Shown in pieces: positions 18,616 to 26,783 of a stretch of 55,417 nucleotides of DNA. The DNA lies in contig CAKSAJ010000021.1 in the NCBI GenBank assembly GCA_934435195.1, forward strand, positions 1 through 55,417, in the 5' to 3' direction. Source of the stretch: an uncultured Schaedlerella sp. (GTDB lineage: Bacteria; Bacillota; Clostridia; Lachnospirales; Lachnospiraceae). The notes under the pieces were generated by a model that was not told the origin of the DNA, did no database searches, and saw only the letters and a list, made by a program, of their open reading frames with translations. The stretch's first letter is position 1. Each line of letters starts with the position of its first letter. Both the position numbers and the translations under genes were made by a program.

Positions 18616-20355
18616 CTACTCTGTTGTAGTACCCGCCGGCGGTCCTGCAACATCTTCTGGATCTGCTTTAAGAATAATGTCATTATTAAATATTCCTATG
18701 CCATGTTTATCAAATTCTTTACATATTTCTGAATATCTATTACTATTCTGAAGACATCCTTGAAATAAAGTTGCTCTTTTTCCTTGTTTGGCTACATCCT
18801 CAAATAAATACATGATTACTTTGCTTTTAAACACATCTGCAAATCGTTTCTTATCAATGTCTGTACCCGATGGCACAACAATATCACGTGAAATAAAATA
18901 TGGTCCCAACTGCTTATCTTCATTTATTTTTTGCTCCGCTAAAAAATTATTTATCGCCTTACGCAATTTATTCCATTCAACACGCTGAACCACATGCGTT
19001 CCAACTTCAACCATCTTCCCATGTAAGTCTGAATCATTATCATCAATTCCGATATAAGTAAATTCCCATCTTCTCTTAAATGCTGTGTCCATTGGAAAAA
19101 CACCTTGATCTGCACTGTTCATAGTCGCCCATATAAATAAGTTATCTGGCAGAACCAAAGTCTCATACATATCAGGGCTTCCCCCTAATACATCATGTTT
19201 CGCAAAATATTTTCTCATATCTTCTGATGTCTGAATTGAATACTCACTTACATTATCAGATCCCCTATCAAGAAGCTGAAATACATCTCCAAAAACAGCT
19301 GCAACATTTGCTCGATTGATTTCTTCTATTATCAATAAGAACGGTCTTTTTTCTCCTAATCTGACACTCTTAAGCGCCTTTACTAACATGCGCATAAATG
19401 GACCTGGAACATACTCGTATGTAATGGCATCTTTACCATCGCTGTCCTTGCATGGTACTGGTTTGTAAGTCCCAACAAAATTTGCATAAGAATAGTCAGG
19501 ATGAAAAGTAACTCTTTCAAAGTCTGATTTACTATTTGCCCCCAGCAACTTATCTTTTTCACTGTTTACAGTAAAGCTTTTTCCTGTTCCTGGTGCACCG
19601 AAAAATATTCTATTTCTGGGATAAGAACTCTCTACACCGGTAGCTTGGTTTATAGGCATATATTTGTCTTGATTATCAGTATGTAAAAATCTTAAAAACT
19701 TTTCATAATTTGTCATACCTTGGTCGCACGCTAATCCAGACTCGCCATTTTTATCTTTTCGCTTAGCCTTATATTCCTTATACTTTTCGCTATTTTTTAT
19801 TTTGTTTACCATGTCAAGAAATTCATCGACATCATCCACTGTATATACGAGTTTAGAAATCGCGCCTTCTTCCAGTGCCATTTCTGATATCATTTCCAAA
19901 TCTCTTACCTGGCGAGTAGAAACCAGCCCAAGTTCAAACAAAATATATCTTCTAAACTCTTCTTTGAGAGATACCATCGAATGGTCCTCCAGCAACGCAA
20001 GTTTATTTATTAACAGCTTCCTAGTCTGATTTAACAGCACATCACTTATAATCTCAATATCCTTCCCGCCTGACTCACATGCATCAATCGCACTCTGAAG
20101 CTCTGGAATAGCTGCAAAATCAACTCCCTCATATATATCTAATAATTTTTTCAAATATATTTTATTCCCATCAGAGTGTTGCGTAGCTTGAAAAAGCATT
20201 CTTGCTTGTCCTATTGGTTGCCCTATACAGCCAATAATCATATCGCCTTCCTGAACTTCAATAGTATTCTGAGTAGTATAGACAATTTCAACATTTGCAA
20301 TCTCATCAGTCAAAATTCCATTTGCCGCATTAATTGATAATACAAAGTTTTTCAT
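18616..20355 (-). CDS. McrB-like AAA+ GTPase restriction subunit with N-terminal EVE/PUA-like domain
   Basis: 579 aa. The AAA+ core has Walker A GAPGTGKS (253-260), Walker B LLIIEEINR (341-349), the McrB signature MNSADQG (413-419, usual form MNTADRS) and an arginine finger region AFKRRW. YSYANFVGTYKP is also McrB-typical. Residues about 1-85 (GDMIIGCIGQPIGQARMLF, GVDFAAIPEL) look like an EVE/PUA-type base-reading domain, as found at the N-terminus of some McrB proteins. It starts in a 4-nt ATGA overlap with the unknown gene upstream and is followed by the nuclease gene, so both are likely translated together and act as a complex. Confidence 0.88.
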   Translation of the reverse strand: MKNFVLSINAANGILTDEIANVEIVYTTQNTIEVQEGDMIIGCIGQPIGQARMLFQATQHSDGNKIYLKKLLDIYEGVDFAAIPELQSAIDACESGGKDIEIISDVLLNQTRKLLINKLALLEDHSMVSLKEEFRRYILFELGLVSTRQVRDLEMISEMALEEGAISKLVYTVDDVDEFLDMVNKIKNSEKYKEYKAKRKDKNGESGLACDQGMTNYEKFLRFLHTDNQDKYMPINQATGVESSYPRNRIFFGAPGTGKSFTVNSEKDKLLGANSKSDFERVTFHPDYSYANFVGTYKPVPCKDSDGKDAITYEYVPGPFMRMLVKALKSVRLGEKRPFLLIIEEINRANVAAVFGDVFQLLDRGSDNVSEYSIQTSEDMRKYFAKHDVLGGSPDMYETLVLPDNLFIWATMNSADQGVFPMDTAFKRRWEFTYIGIDDNDSDLHGKMVEVGTHVVQRVEWNKLRKAINNFLAEQKINEDKQLGPYFISRDIVVPSGTDIDKKRFADVFKSKVIMYLFEDVAKQGKRATLFQGCLQNSNRYSEICKEFDKHGIGIFNNDIILKADPEDVAGPPAGTTTE

Positions 20356-21227
20356 TCTATTATGCCTCCTTCATATATGCAAAAGGACATTGCATCTCGA
20401 TTGCAAATTTTAATTCGATTTCCTTCATCTACAAATTCAAGATTACGAATTCCATCAAAATCAGCAACCTGCCATTCACCATTCTTTAATTCCAGAATTG
20501 AATACAATTCCTTGTCTTGATATTCCAGTTTATTTCTAGAACTTGTTTTTGCTTTTAGTATTTTCTTAAAGGTCTTATTAAGCTTGAGAATTTTTATTGT
20601 CTTTGTAACAACTTTACCTTTTGCTATATACACAATTTCCATTTCTTTTCCCAGTATTTCACCCCACCTAGTCTCATCAAAACTGTCATCCCATAACCAA
20701 TATGCGTTATCGTATTGTTCTATTGCAGGACTAATATCTGACAACTGTATTGTTTCTCTTACAGAAACGATACCTGACGGATTCTTATTTTCCTTCTTAT
20801 TAAAAGAAACCTGATAGTTTTCACAGCTGTCTTTTACTTCAAAACTTTGAAACACCCGGGTATTAAGGCATTTGATGTAATCCAACATGTAGTACTTATC
20901 TGCTCCTGTATCCACGCATTCAATAACAATCTGATCCACTTCATTAACACCATTAATAACGAAAAAATCTTCAAAACCTGTCAGTCTGACCTCATTATTC
21001 TCACGTGTTACAGTAAGTGTTGTGCTTCGTTTTTCTTCATTAACCTTTTTCTTATATACAAACAACCTTTTGGCTTTTTCTTCCCTTCGTGAAGTAGCTA
21101 GTTTCTCAATATCATCATAGTCAAAAAAAGGCATCAACACATTTTTCCCTGTAATATATACTTCCTTAGTTCCCTCTTTTTTTAACAATGTACGGTTTAA
21201 TTTTCGAATGGCTATTTTTTTCTTCAT
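20352..21227 (-). CDS. Unknown restriction-operon protein, positionally like BsuMI YdiR
   Basis: 291 aa; no family was recognised. The N-terminus is strongly basic (KKKIAIRKLNRTLLKKE) and is followed by beta-rich sequence with no membrane segment, no nuclease or Walker motif, and no signal peptide. WLWDDSFDETRWGEIL is a distinctive Trp-rich stretch near the middle. It lies 7 nt after the second methyltransferase and overlaps the McrB-like gene by ATGA. In the Bacillus BsuMI operon the equivalent slot (after two methyltransferases, before the McrB-like YdiS) is occupied by YdiR, also of unclear role. A DNA-binding or specificity role is inference. Confidence 0.7.
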   Translation of the reverse strand: MKKKIAIRKLNRTLLKKEGTKEVYITGKNVLMPFFDYDDIEKLATSRREEKAKRLFVYKKKVNEEKRSTTLTVTRENNEVRLTGFEDFFVINGVNEVDQIVIECVDTGADKYYMLDYIKCLNTRVFQSFEVKDSCENYQVSFNKKENKNPSGIVSVRETIQLSDISPAIEQYDNAYWLWDDSFDETRWGEILGKEMEIVYIAKGKVVTKTIKILKLNKTFKKILKAKTSSRNKLEYQDKELYSILELKNGEWQVADFDGIRNLEFVDEGNRIKICNRDAMSFCIYEGGIIE

Positions 21228-21234
21228 AACACGA

Positions 21235-22740
21235 TCACTCCAAATACATTCTAATTACCTCAGCAATTCCCCTTGCCATCATTGGAGGCACTGCGTTTCC
21301 CACCTGCATATAAGTCTTCAAATAGGCTCCCCAGAATAAATAATCATCTGGAAAGGATTGCACTCTTGCAGCTTCTCTAGGAGTTAAAGCTCTAATCTGA
21401 GACGGATGAATATGAGAATGACAGTCCATTCTTAAGTGTGCGGTAATCGTTCGACAAGGTCGGTCAGCATGTAATTTATAATACTTGTCTTTAAAACAAT
21501 GATTTCTATGAGCATACGGCATAATATCCGCGATTTTTTCATCAGTTGCATCATCACCCGGATTAAGTCTTCTGTATATCTCATAATTTACATCACTAAC
21601 GTATCTAGCCTTATGATTATAAGTAAACGGTATTTTTCTCCCCATATTAATAAGGCTCAGATAATCATTATTTGTATATAAGTTTACATCTATCTTCTTT
21701 CCTGTGATTTCGCTATCTACTTCGTTCATATTCTTTATTCTCGGAGCATCCAATGGTTTTATTTCATCAAGAGCATCCTGCAAAATAAATGTTCTATGAT
21801 TATTACAATTTCGAGTTATCTGTTCAAAAATCTTCTCAGGAGTAACGTTCTTTTCATCCATAACATCATTTCTGACGGCAATATATATCAAGCGTTCTCT
21901 GCTCTGTGCAACGGAAAAGTTTTCAGAGTTGATTATCTGGTATTTAACTTTGTAAGAATATACCTTTCCTTTTCTTTCAATTCGCAAGCTCTCATAGTCT
22001 TCTACAACCTGATCTGCTACTTTAAGCATCCCTTTAACATTTTCCATTACCACAAATTTAGGACATATTTTTTCTACTACTTGAACAAAGTATTTATAAA
22101 GCTTATTCCTCGGATCATCAATTACTCTCTGTCTATTTGCCTCACTAAATCCCTGGCATGGAGGACCTCCAACCACTATATCAATATCTTCATCAATATA
22201 ATCTTCTATGTGATCTACTATCTGTTTTATATCACCTTGTATAAGTTTTTCCGAAGGAAGTTCTGGATGGTTGTATTTATATGTCTGAATACACACGTCT
22301 TCTATGTCATTTGCTAATTTTACATTAAACCCTGATTGCAGAAATCCAAGGCTTAATCCTCCAGCCCCACAAAAAAAATCAACCAACGTAAGCTGATGAT
22401 TTTCTGATGCCTTTCTTTGTATTTCTCTACGCTTTGAATTTGACAGCTTATCCAGAAGACCATTCATATCTTTTTCATGCTCAACCGCAAAATTTACTGC
22501 TTTGACAAATTCTCCATACTTATCACCCAGCATTTTTTTCAGTTCAATTAATTCGCTCTCATCAGTAATCACCCCGATATTAACAAACTCGCCAATATTA
22601 CAACATTTATCATCAGCGGCAAACTCAATACCTTGTTTCTCGCAATACACTTCAACAAGGCGTATGTAGACATTTACCTGCTCTACGAAGAAACTTCGTT
22701 CAGTTTTATCCTTTAGTTTTGTAACTGGTGTAAAAATCAT
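21235..22740 (-). CDS. C5-cytosine DNA methyltransferase 2, with N-terminal extension
   Basis: 501 aa. Residues about 1-110 are a helical extension not found in the minimal enzyme. Then follow the C5 motifs: LVDFFCGAGGLSLGF (AdoMet site), GGPPCQGFSEANRQ (catalytic Cys), FVVMENVKGML, QSRERLIYIAVR, and QVGNAVPPMMA (motif X) near the end. The gene overlaps methyltransferase 1 by ATGA. Two C5 enzymes in one operon are the rule in LlaJI and BsuMI, where both are used for self-protection, for example one per strand of an asymmetric site. The target here is unknown. Confidence 0.93.
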   Translation of the reverse strand: MIFTPVTKLKDKTERSFFVEQVNVYIRLVEVYCEKQGIEFAADDKCCNIGEFVNIGVITDESELIELKKMLGDKYGEFVKAVNFAVEHEKDMNGLLDKLSNSKRREIQRKASENHQLTLVDFFCGAGGLSLGFLQSGFNVKLANDIEDVCIQTYKYNHPELPSEKLIQGDIKQIVDHIEDYIDEDIDIVVGGPPCQGFSEANRQRVIDDPRNKLYKYFVQVVEKICPKFVVMENVKGMLKVADQVVEDYESLRIERKGKVYSYKVKYQIINSENFSVAQSRERLIYIAVRNDVMDEKNVTPEKIFEQITRNCNNHRTFILQDALDEIKPLDAPRIKNMNEVDSEITGKKIDVNLYTNNDYLSLINMGRKIPFTYNHKARYVSDVNYEIYRRLNPGDDATDEKIADIMPYAHRNHCFKDKYYKLHADRPCRTITAHLRMDCHSHIHPSQIRALTPREAARVQSFPDDYLFWGAYLKTYMQVGNAVPPMMARGIAEVIRMYLE

Positions 22741-23969
22741 TTTCTCTCGTCCCTTCTCTCCAAGTCTTCAAGCTTGTCCCTCATTCCACTAGCAATCGCT
22801 TCTGCAAGTAATGGTGGCACGGCATTTCCTATCTGCTTAAACTGCTCTGTTCTAGGTCCTTCAAACACAAAGTCGTCCGGAAACGACTGAATTCTTGCAG
22901 CTTCTCTAACAGTAAATGTTCTGCCTTGTGTATAATCCGGATGAATAAATTGATTTCCATCTTTATAAAGATGTGCGATTATAGTTTTAGAAGGCAGATC
23001 CCACCACTGAACGGTATAGCTGTTTCCAAATACTCTGGCTTTTTCATGTCGTAAATCTTCTCTTTTCTCCAGCATTTCCTGAAACGTCCAATGATTTTGC
23101 GCCATCGCTGTGTACCGTGCAACATCCATATCATTATGATTTCTGGCAACATGATCCATCAGTTCTCTCATTCTCTTTGATCCGATTCTCTGAAGAAATT
23201 CATTATTCATAGAATATGTAAATGGAACTCTTGGCTGTCCTTCTCCAGGTCTTAATCTTGGCAATTCCTCAATCGCATCCTTGACAGTCACATATTTTTT
23301 TAACCCTTTTCTTTCTTTTTCAGACATCTCAGGATCATAATGTGTCTTATTAATTGTTGCATACATTTCTTCAGGTTCGATATCAATATCATTACGAACT
23401 CCAATTATAATTACCCTTTTTCTAATCTGTGGTACTCCATAATTTGCAGAGTTCAACACGTTCATTTTGGGATCAAACTTCACTTTATAGTTTTCTCCCA
23501 AGGCAGCCACTATCTTGTTAACGATATGCTCACCATTTATTTTAGCTGTCAACATTCCAGTCACATTCTCAAAAACAAAAAATTTAGGCTTGTAATGGTT
23601 AAGAACCTTAACATAGCTTTCAAACAAATAATTTCTTGGATCATCCTGCATTGCATTATTATCTTTAGCTCTTCCAAGACTGGAATACGCCTGACAAGGA
23701 GGTCCTCCTATAATCACATCCACTTCCTGCCCCTGAACTACCTTCTCAATACATTCAATAATATCCTCTCTAGTAATATCAAGTTCCAGCACAGCCTCGT
23801 CAGCATCTGTGTAACCATAATATTTCATTCTCGTTCTGAGGGTTTTACATGCTGTTGGATTTATCTCAACATGAGCCAGAGCATTATAACCCTGTTTATA
23901 AAATCCCTCACTTAATCCACCGCATCCGGCAAATAAATCTATAAAATTATATTTTTTAATATCAGCCAT
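22737..23969 (-). CDS. C5-cytosine DNA methyltransferase 1
   Basis: 410 aa from the ATG at 23969, chosen because AAGGAG lies 9 nt upstream; the frame also contains an ATG at 23993 inside the regulator gene. Motifs in order: FIDLFAGCGGLSEGF (AdoMet), VIIGGPPCQAYSSLGR (catalytic Cys), FFVFENVTGML, PQIRKRVIIIGVR, and QIGNAVPPLLAEAIA (motif X). The variable target-recognition region lies between residues about 190 and 330. It begins 1 nt after the XRE regulator stop, so regulator and methyltransferase are tightly coupled. Confidence 0.93.
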   Translation of the reverse strand: MADIKKYNFIDLFAGCGGLSEGFYKQGYNALAHVEINPTACKTLRTRMKYYGYTDADEAVLELDITREDIIECIEKVVQGQEVDVIIGGPPCQAYSSLGRAKDNNAMQDDPRNYLFESYVKVLNHYKPKFFVFENVTGMLTAKINGEHIVNKIVAALGENYKVKFDPKMNVLNSANYGVPQIRKRVIIIGVRNDIDIEPEEMYATINKTHYDPEMSEKERKGLKKYVTVKDAIEELPRLRPGEGQPRVPFTYSMNNEFLQRIGSKRMRELMDHVARNHNDMDVARYTAMAQNHWTFQEMLEKREDLRHEKARVFGNSYTVQWWDLPSKTIIAHLYKDGNQFIHPDYTQGRTFTVREAARIQSFPDDFVFEGPRTEQFKQIGNAVPPLLAEAIASGMRDKLEDLERRDERK

Positions 23970-23970
23970 C

Positions 23971-24183
23971 TTACTGATCTCCTTCTTTTTCAATTCCCAT
24001 TATGTCACTTGTATCACAATCAAGTGCTTCACATATCCTTACCAGAATTGAAGTATTTATATTTTCATTCTTCCCTAACTTTGCCATAGATGCTGAACTA
24101 ATTCCTGCAAGCTCGCATAAGTCTTTCTTTTTCATATCCCTATCAATCAACAATTTCCATAATTTCTTGTATGAAATATGCAT
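23971..24183 (-). CDS. XRE/Cro-type regulator of the restriction-modification operon
   Basis: 70 aa from the ATG at 24183, which has GGAGG six nt upstream; the frame stays open to 24261 but that part covers the promoter. The helix-turn-helix is visible as MKKKDLCELAGISSASMAKLGK followed by NTSILVRICEALDCDTSDIM. Small regulators of this type at the head of restriction operons delay nuclease expression until methylation is complete. The gene sits just downstream of a strong promoter overlapped by a palindrome, so it probably represses its own operon. Confidence 0.85.
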   Translation of the reverse strand: MHISYKKLWKLLIDRDMKKKDLCELAGISSASMAKLGKNENINTSILVRICEALDCDTSDIMGIEKEGDQ

Positions 24184-24232
24184 ATCTAGCCTCCATTGCT
24201 CAAATTCATACTGTACCACTTTTCCACTGTCC

Positions 24233-24261
24233 ATTATAATTCTAACGCAAACATATTTCAA
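24233..24261 (-). promoter_or_regulatory. Promoter of the restriction-modification operon
   Basis: Minus strand TTGAAA (24261-24256), 17-nt spacer, perfect TATAAT (24238-24233); start of transcription expected near 24226, about 43 nt before the regulator ATG. Confidence 0.75.
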
Positions 24262-24280
24262 TCAAAATATTTGTGTTTGC
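24247..24280. promoter_or_regulatory. Palindromic operator candidate over the -35 box
   Basis: GCAAACA (24247-24253) and TGTTTGC (24274-24280) form a perfect 7-bp inverted repeat, extended by a wobble and one more pair. The -35 hexamer lies inside, a classic place for XRE repression. Confidence 0.55.
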
Positions 24281-24290
24281 AAAGTTATTA

Positions 24291-24322
24291 TTTTAGGGTA
24301 AGCGATTTTTCTTTTAGGGTAA
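24291..24322. repeat. Two direct TTTTAGGGTAA repeats upstream of the operon promoter
   Basis: Identical 11-mers at 24291-24301 and 24312-24322, 21 bp apart (two helical turns), about 30-60 bp upstream of the -35 box. They could be activator or regulator half-sites. The rest of 24323-24434 shows no gene. Confidence 0.5.
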
Positions 24323-24434
24323 ATAACACAAATGCTCTATTTATCGTATTAAGTTTAAGTTCGACGCTGTCCTTATCCTTAACCCCCCTGAAAATTGGTC
24401 AAAAAAATAGGACTAAGCCTGAAAGACCATCACT

Positions 24435-24772
24435 TTAAGCAGCTTCTTGACTTAGACCTATTATTTCATAATCATCCAAAATAATACAATCGAAAGCTTC
24501 TGGCTGATACCGGAATAAATGCGTATCTCGATTCAAAGTTTCAACTGTTGCAAAAACATAATCTTTATCATACTCATAAGAGCCGGCAACTTCCACGTCA
24601 TACATTTTCACCGTAATATTTTTCAATCCATTTAATTTTTCAAGTGCTCTCGGCTCGCTGAAATTCAGATAATTAGTTGTAAGAATCTGCCCCCTTATTT
24701 CCCTTTTCCTCAAGCTCTTTTAACGTCTGCAGAAGCTGGGTCACCCACCCATCATGATAAATGCAACGCTGA
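24435..24772 (-). pseudogene. Fragment of a DUF3427-type DEAD-box helicase (frameshift and internal deletion)
   Basis: One minus frame (24772 to about 24690) reads HDGWVTQLLQTLKELEEKG; the next frame continues with GQILTTNYLNFSEPRALEKL and KNITVKMYDVEVAG, so a frameshift lies at the GGGGGCAG run near 24690. That block matches the N-terminal phospholipase-D-like part of DUF3427 helicases. It is joined directly to DYVFATVETLNRD and FDCIILDDYE, which belong to the helicase core hundreds of residues later. Everything after that is gone. It is clearly a broken gene and lies just upstream of the restriction operon. Confidence 0.7.
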
Positions 24773-24801
24773 CCTGAAACTGATCACAACACAGCAATTG
24801 A

Positions 24802-24891
24802 TTAATCTGTGGTTTCTAATCGTTCTGCTTCTTCTACATGTTTTATATTTTCGAAAATTTCCTCGCTGTATCTTTCGATATCATTTCCCAT
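24802..24891 (-). pseudogene. 29-codon stub behind an SOS promoter, possibly a DinD remnant
   Basis: ATG at 24891 with a GAGGAGGGAG site; stop at 24802. The segment YSEEIFENIKHVEE resembles the start of DinD-type DNA-damage-inducible proteins (pattern IFExIKHI-NEYG), after which homology ends abruptly. It is driven by a promoter containing a LexA box. Either a truncated SOS gene or a real micro-ORF; the remnant reading is favoured by the neighbouring helicase wreck. Confidence 0.5.
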
Positions 24892-24952
24892 AGAAATCTC
24901 CCTCCTCGTTTTTGGCTTCAATATTTCTTATACTTCTATATATTTCACTTAC

Positions 24953-24981
24953 ATTGTACAGAACACATGTTCGCTTGTCAA
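24953..24981 (-). promoter_or_regulatory. SOS-regulated promoter with LexA box in the spacer
   Basis: Minus strand TTGACA (24981-24976), 17-nt spacer, TACAAT (24958-24953). The spacer holds CGAACATGTGTTCT, which fits the Gram-positive LexA consensus GAAC-N4-GTTC exactly. Binding there would block RNA polymerase. Confidence 0.75.
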
Positions 24982-25021
24982 TGTTACCTACTCTTTAATT
25001 TCCGATAATGAATTCAACACA

Positions 25022-25042
25022 CTATTTACTAGAGAATAACAT
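25022..25042 (-). other. Six-codon ORF with an ideal ribosome site
   Basis: AGGAGGTGAT precedes ATG at 25042, which codes MLFSSK and stops. The ribosome site is the best in the region, but the frame is tiny; probably the head of a deleted gene. Nothing else is seen in 24982-25135. Confidence 0.35.
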
Positions 25043-25134
25043 TTTTGTATCACCTCCTATACCATATTGCGCACCCCCGCAAAATGGTCTATCCAGATTT
25101 TCTCTTACCTTTATAGGCTTTTTATCACTTCGAT

Positions 25135-25184
25135 ACAAAAAAGACAGGCCCGAACTCCTTGTAAATCAAGGTTTTCGTCCTGTC
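25135..25184 (-). terminator. Terminator of the HMA-domain gene
   Basis: Minus strand GACAGG (25184-25179) pairs with CCTGTC (25148-25143), with an inner CCTTG/CAAGG hairpin, followed by TTTTTTG. Confidence 0.7.
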
Positions 25185-25197
25185 CATAACAAACAAT

Positions 25198-25464
25198 CTA
25201 CAATTTTTTTCTTATAAAATCAAAAATTCCCCCTGCCTTCTCGACAGGCTGGCTTGTAATTTCCCCTGTAGTATAGCCCGTAGCTTCAATCGTTCTCCGA
25301 ATTGCAGCTTCATCTAAAGGCTCTTCGGATAAAATGATTGTTTCCCCTTTAGAATGGTTTGATTTTACTTTTTTCACCGAAAATGCGCCACGAATTGCTT
25401 CGTTAATATGAGCTTCACACATAGTGCAAGCCATACCAGAAACCTTTACTGTTGTCTTAATCAT
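25198..25464 (-). CDS. Heavy-metal-associated (HMA) domain protein
   Basis: 88 aa. Residues 1-65 make one HMA fold with the metal-binding motif GMACTMCEAHI (CxxC) and the usual beta-alpha-beta pattern ending in TIEATGYTTGEI. Such proteins carry Cu+ or similar thiophilic metals or form isolated P-type ATPase N-domains. A short basic tail (FDFIRKKL) follows. No copper ATPase or CsoR regulator lies beside it, so its partner is unknown. Confidence 0.85.
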   Translation of the reverse strand: MIKTTVKVSGMACTMCEAHINEAIRGAFSVKKVKSNHSKGETIILSEEPLDEAAIRRTIEATGYTTGEITSQPVEKAGGIFDFIRKKL

Positions 25465-25534
25465 GCTAAATCATCCTTTCATGTTGAAAGCAATACCTAT
25501 TGTTGTGTCCCTTTTCTACTTGCTGTAAGCGGAT

Positions 25535-25891
25535 TTACGGCAGAATCTCAAGCCAGTATCCATCTGGATCTTCGATGAAATAAATTCCCATCGCTTCATT
25601 TTCGAAGCAAATGCATCCCATCTCTTTGTGCTTTTTATAAGCAGCCTCATAATCATCTGCTCGAAATGCCAGATGGAATTCGCATTCGCCCAGATCATAT
25701 GGCTGTGGATGATCTTTCAGCCAGGTAAGTTCCAGCTCAAAATCGCTGACATCGTTACTCAAATATACAATAATAAAATCATCTGTCGTCTTTCGTCTTA
25801 CTTCATGTAAGTCGAGAGCTTCGTTATAGAATTTAATAGATTTATCTAAATCTGATACATTATAGTTTTCATGAATCATTTTAAAGTTCAT
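25535..25891 (-). CDS. VOC-family glyoxalase-like protein
   Basis: 118 aa from the ATG at 25891 (AAAGGAG upstream), overlapping the MBL gene stop by ATGA. It has the two-module vicinal oxygen chelate fold of lactoylglutathione lyases: MIHENYNVSDLDKSIKFY (His ligand), FELELTW (Glu), GECEFHLAF (His) and the end motif DPDGYWLEIL (Glu). All four metal ligands of glyoxalase I are present, so real lyase activity on a thiol-methylglyoxal adduct is plausible. It is translationally coupled to the MBL hydrolase, which might act in the same detoxification. Confidence 0.87.
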   Translation of the reverse strand: MNFKMIHENYNVSDLDKSIKFYNEALDLHEVRRKTTDDFIIVYLSNDVSDFELELTWLKDHPQPYDLGECEFHLAFRADDYEAAYKKHKEMGCICFENEAMGIYFIEDPDGYWLEILP

Positions 25892-26574
25892 AATGCTTCT
25901 CCTTTTGTACATTCTGTGTTTTTAATACGTGACTTATATTGTGGGTGTTCAGTAATAAACCGCTTGATTACACTGGCATCACCCCAATAATGCATTGGAA
26001 AAATGGCATTGCAATCTACATTTTCAAGAAAATATAGAATCCCATCGGCATAGTGATCTTCTTGTCTTGGATCAAGCGGAACAAACGCAACATCAAAATG
26101 CATCCCCTTAATTTTTCTAATCTCTGCACGATATGCCGATGTAAGCCTCTGGTTATCCGTCTCCGGCTCACCCTCCCAATACCAGTCATTTAAGTCGCCG
26201 GCATGGTAAATCGTTCCTTCCCTTGTTTTGACAATAAATGCAACACCGCTATCATTAGAAAGTAAGGTATCAACTTCGGTATCATTATCCAAAGTATATG
26301 CTTTGTCGTGATAAGCATATGTAATTTTCAGATCCGACCGCCTATTCTTCTTGCGTATATCTTTCGATAAAACGGCCTGATAAGTCATCCCCATATCATC
26401 AAGGATTTCAAAGATTTTCGGATTAAAATGATCCTCGTGAAAGTGACTGCAAAATACGAGCACTTCTTTCTTCTTATCGAGAAGCGGCAATTCACCCTTG
26501 TAATAGTCAAAGATATAGTAGCAATCTTTAGTCTCAACCAAAAAGCCACTGTGATTAATATAAGTTATTTTCAT
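25888..26574 (-). CDS. MBL-fold metal-dependent hydrolase
   Basis: 228 aa from the ATG at 26574 (AGGTGG upstream); an in-frame upstream start lacks a site. Metallo-beta-lactamase motifs are CSHFHEDHFNP (HxHxDH), HAGDLNDW (Asp ligand) and MHYWG (final His). The start MKITYINHSGFLVETKDCYYIFDYY is typical of the UlaG/RomA-like group of small cytoplasmic hydrolases. The substrate is unknown. First gene of a two-gene unit with the VOC protein. Confidence 0.87.
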   Translation of the reverse strand: MKITYINHSGFLVETKDCYYIFDYYKGELPLLDKKKEVLVFCSHFHEDHFNPKIFEILDDMGMTYQAVLSKDIRKKNRRSDLKITYAYHDKAYTLDNDTEVDTLLSNDSGVAFIVKTREGTIYHAGDLNDWYWEGEPETDNQRLTSAYRAEIRKIKGMHFDVAFVPLDPRQEDHYADGILYFLENVDCNAIFPMHYWGDASVIKRFITEHPQYKSRIKNTECTKGEAL

Positions 26575-26783
26575 GATACCACCTGCTAAAAATGACATGT
26601 TTCAAATTCGCTATTATTGTACATTGTTACGTTAAATTTGTAAAGTGTCACCTGCCAAATTATCTGATGCATCTTTTTAACATAAAATTCTTTTATGTTT
26701 TCTCTAAAATACATTTTGTTTTTACAATTCTATGCTATACTAAGGCATTATAAAAAACCTATTTATAATACGAGGTGAACTAA

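Noticed and set aside
23970..23993. Earlier ATG for methyltransferase 1 inside the regulator gene
   Set aside because: The ATG at 23969 has AAGGAG at proper distance, and the earlier one has none.
24184..24261. Longer start for the XRE regulator
   Set aside because: It would include the -10 box and transcription start of the operon.
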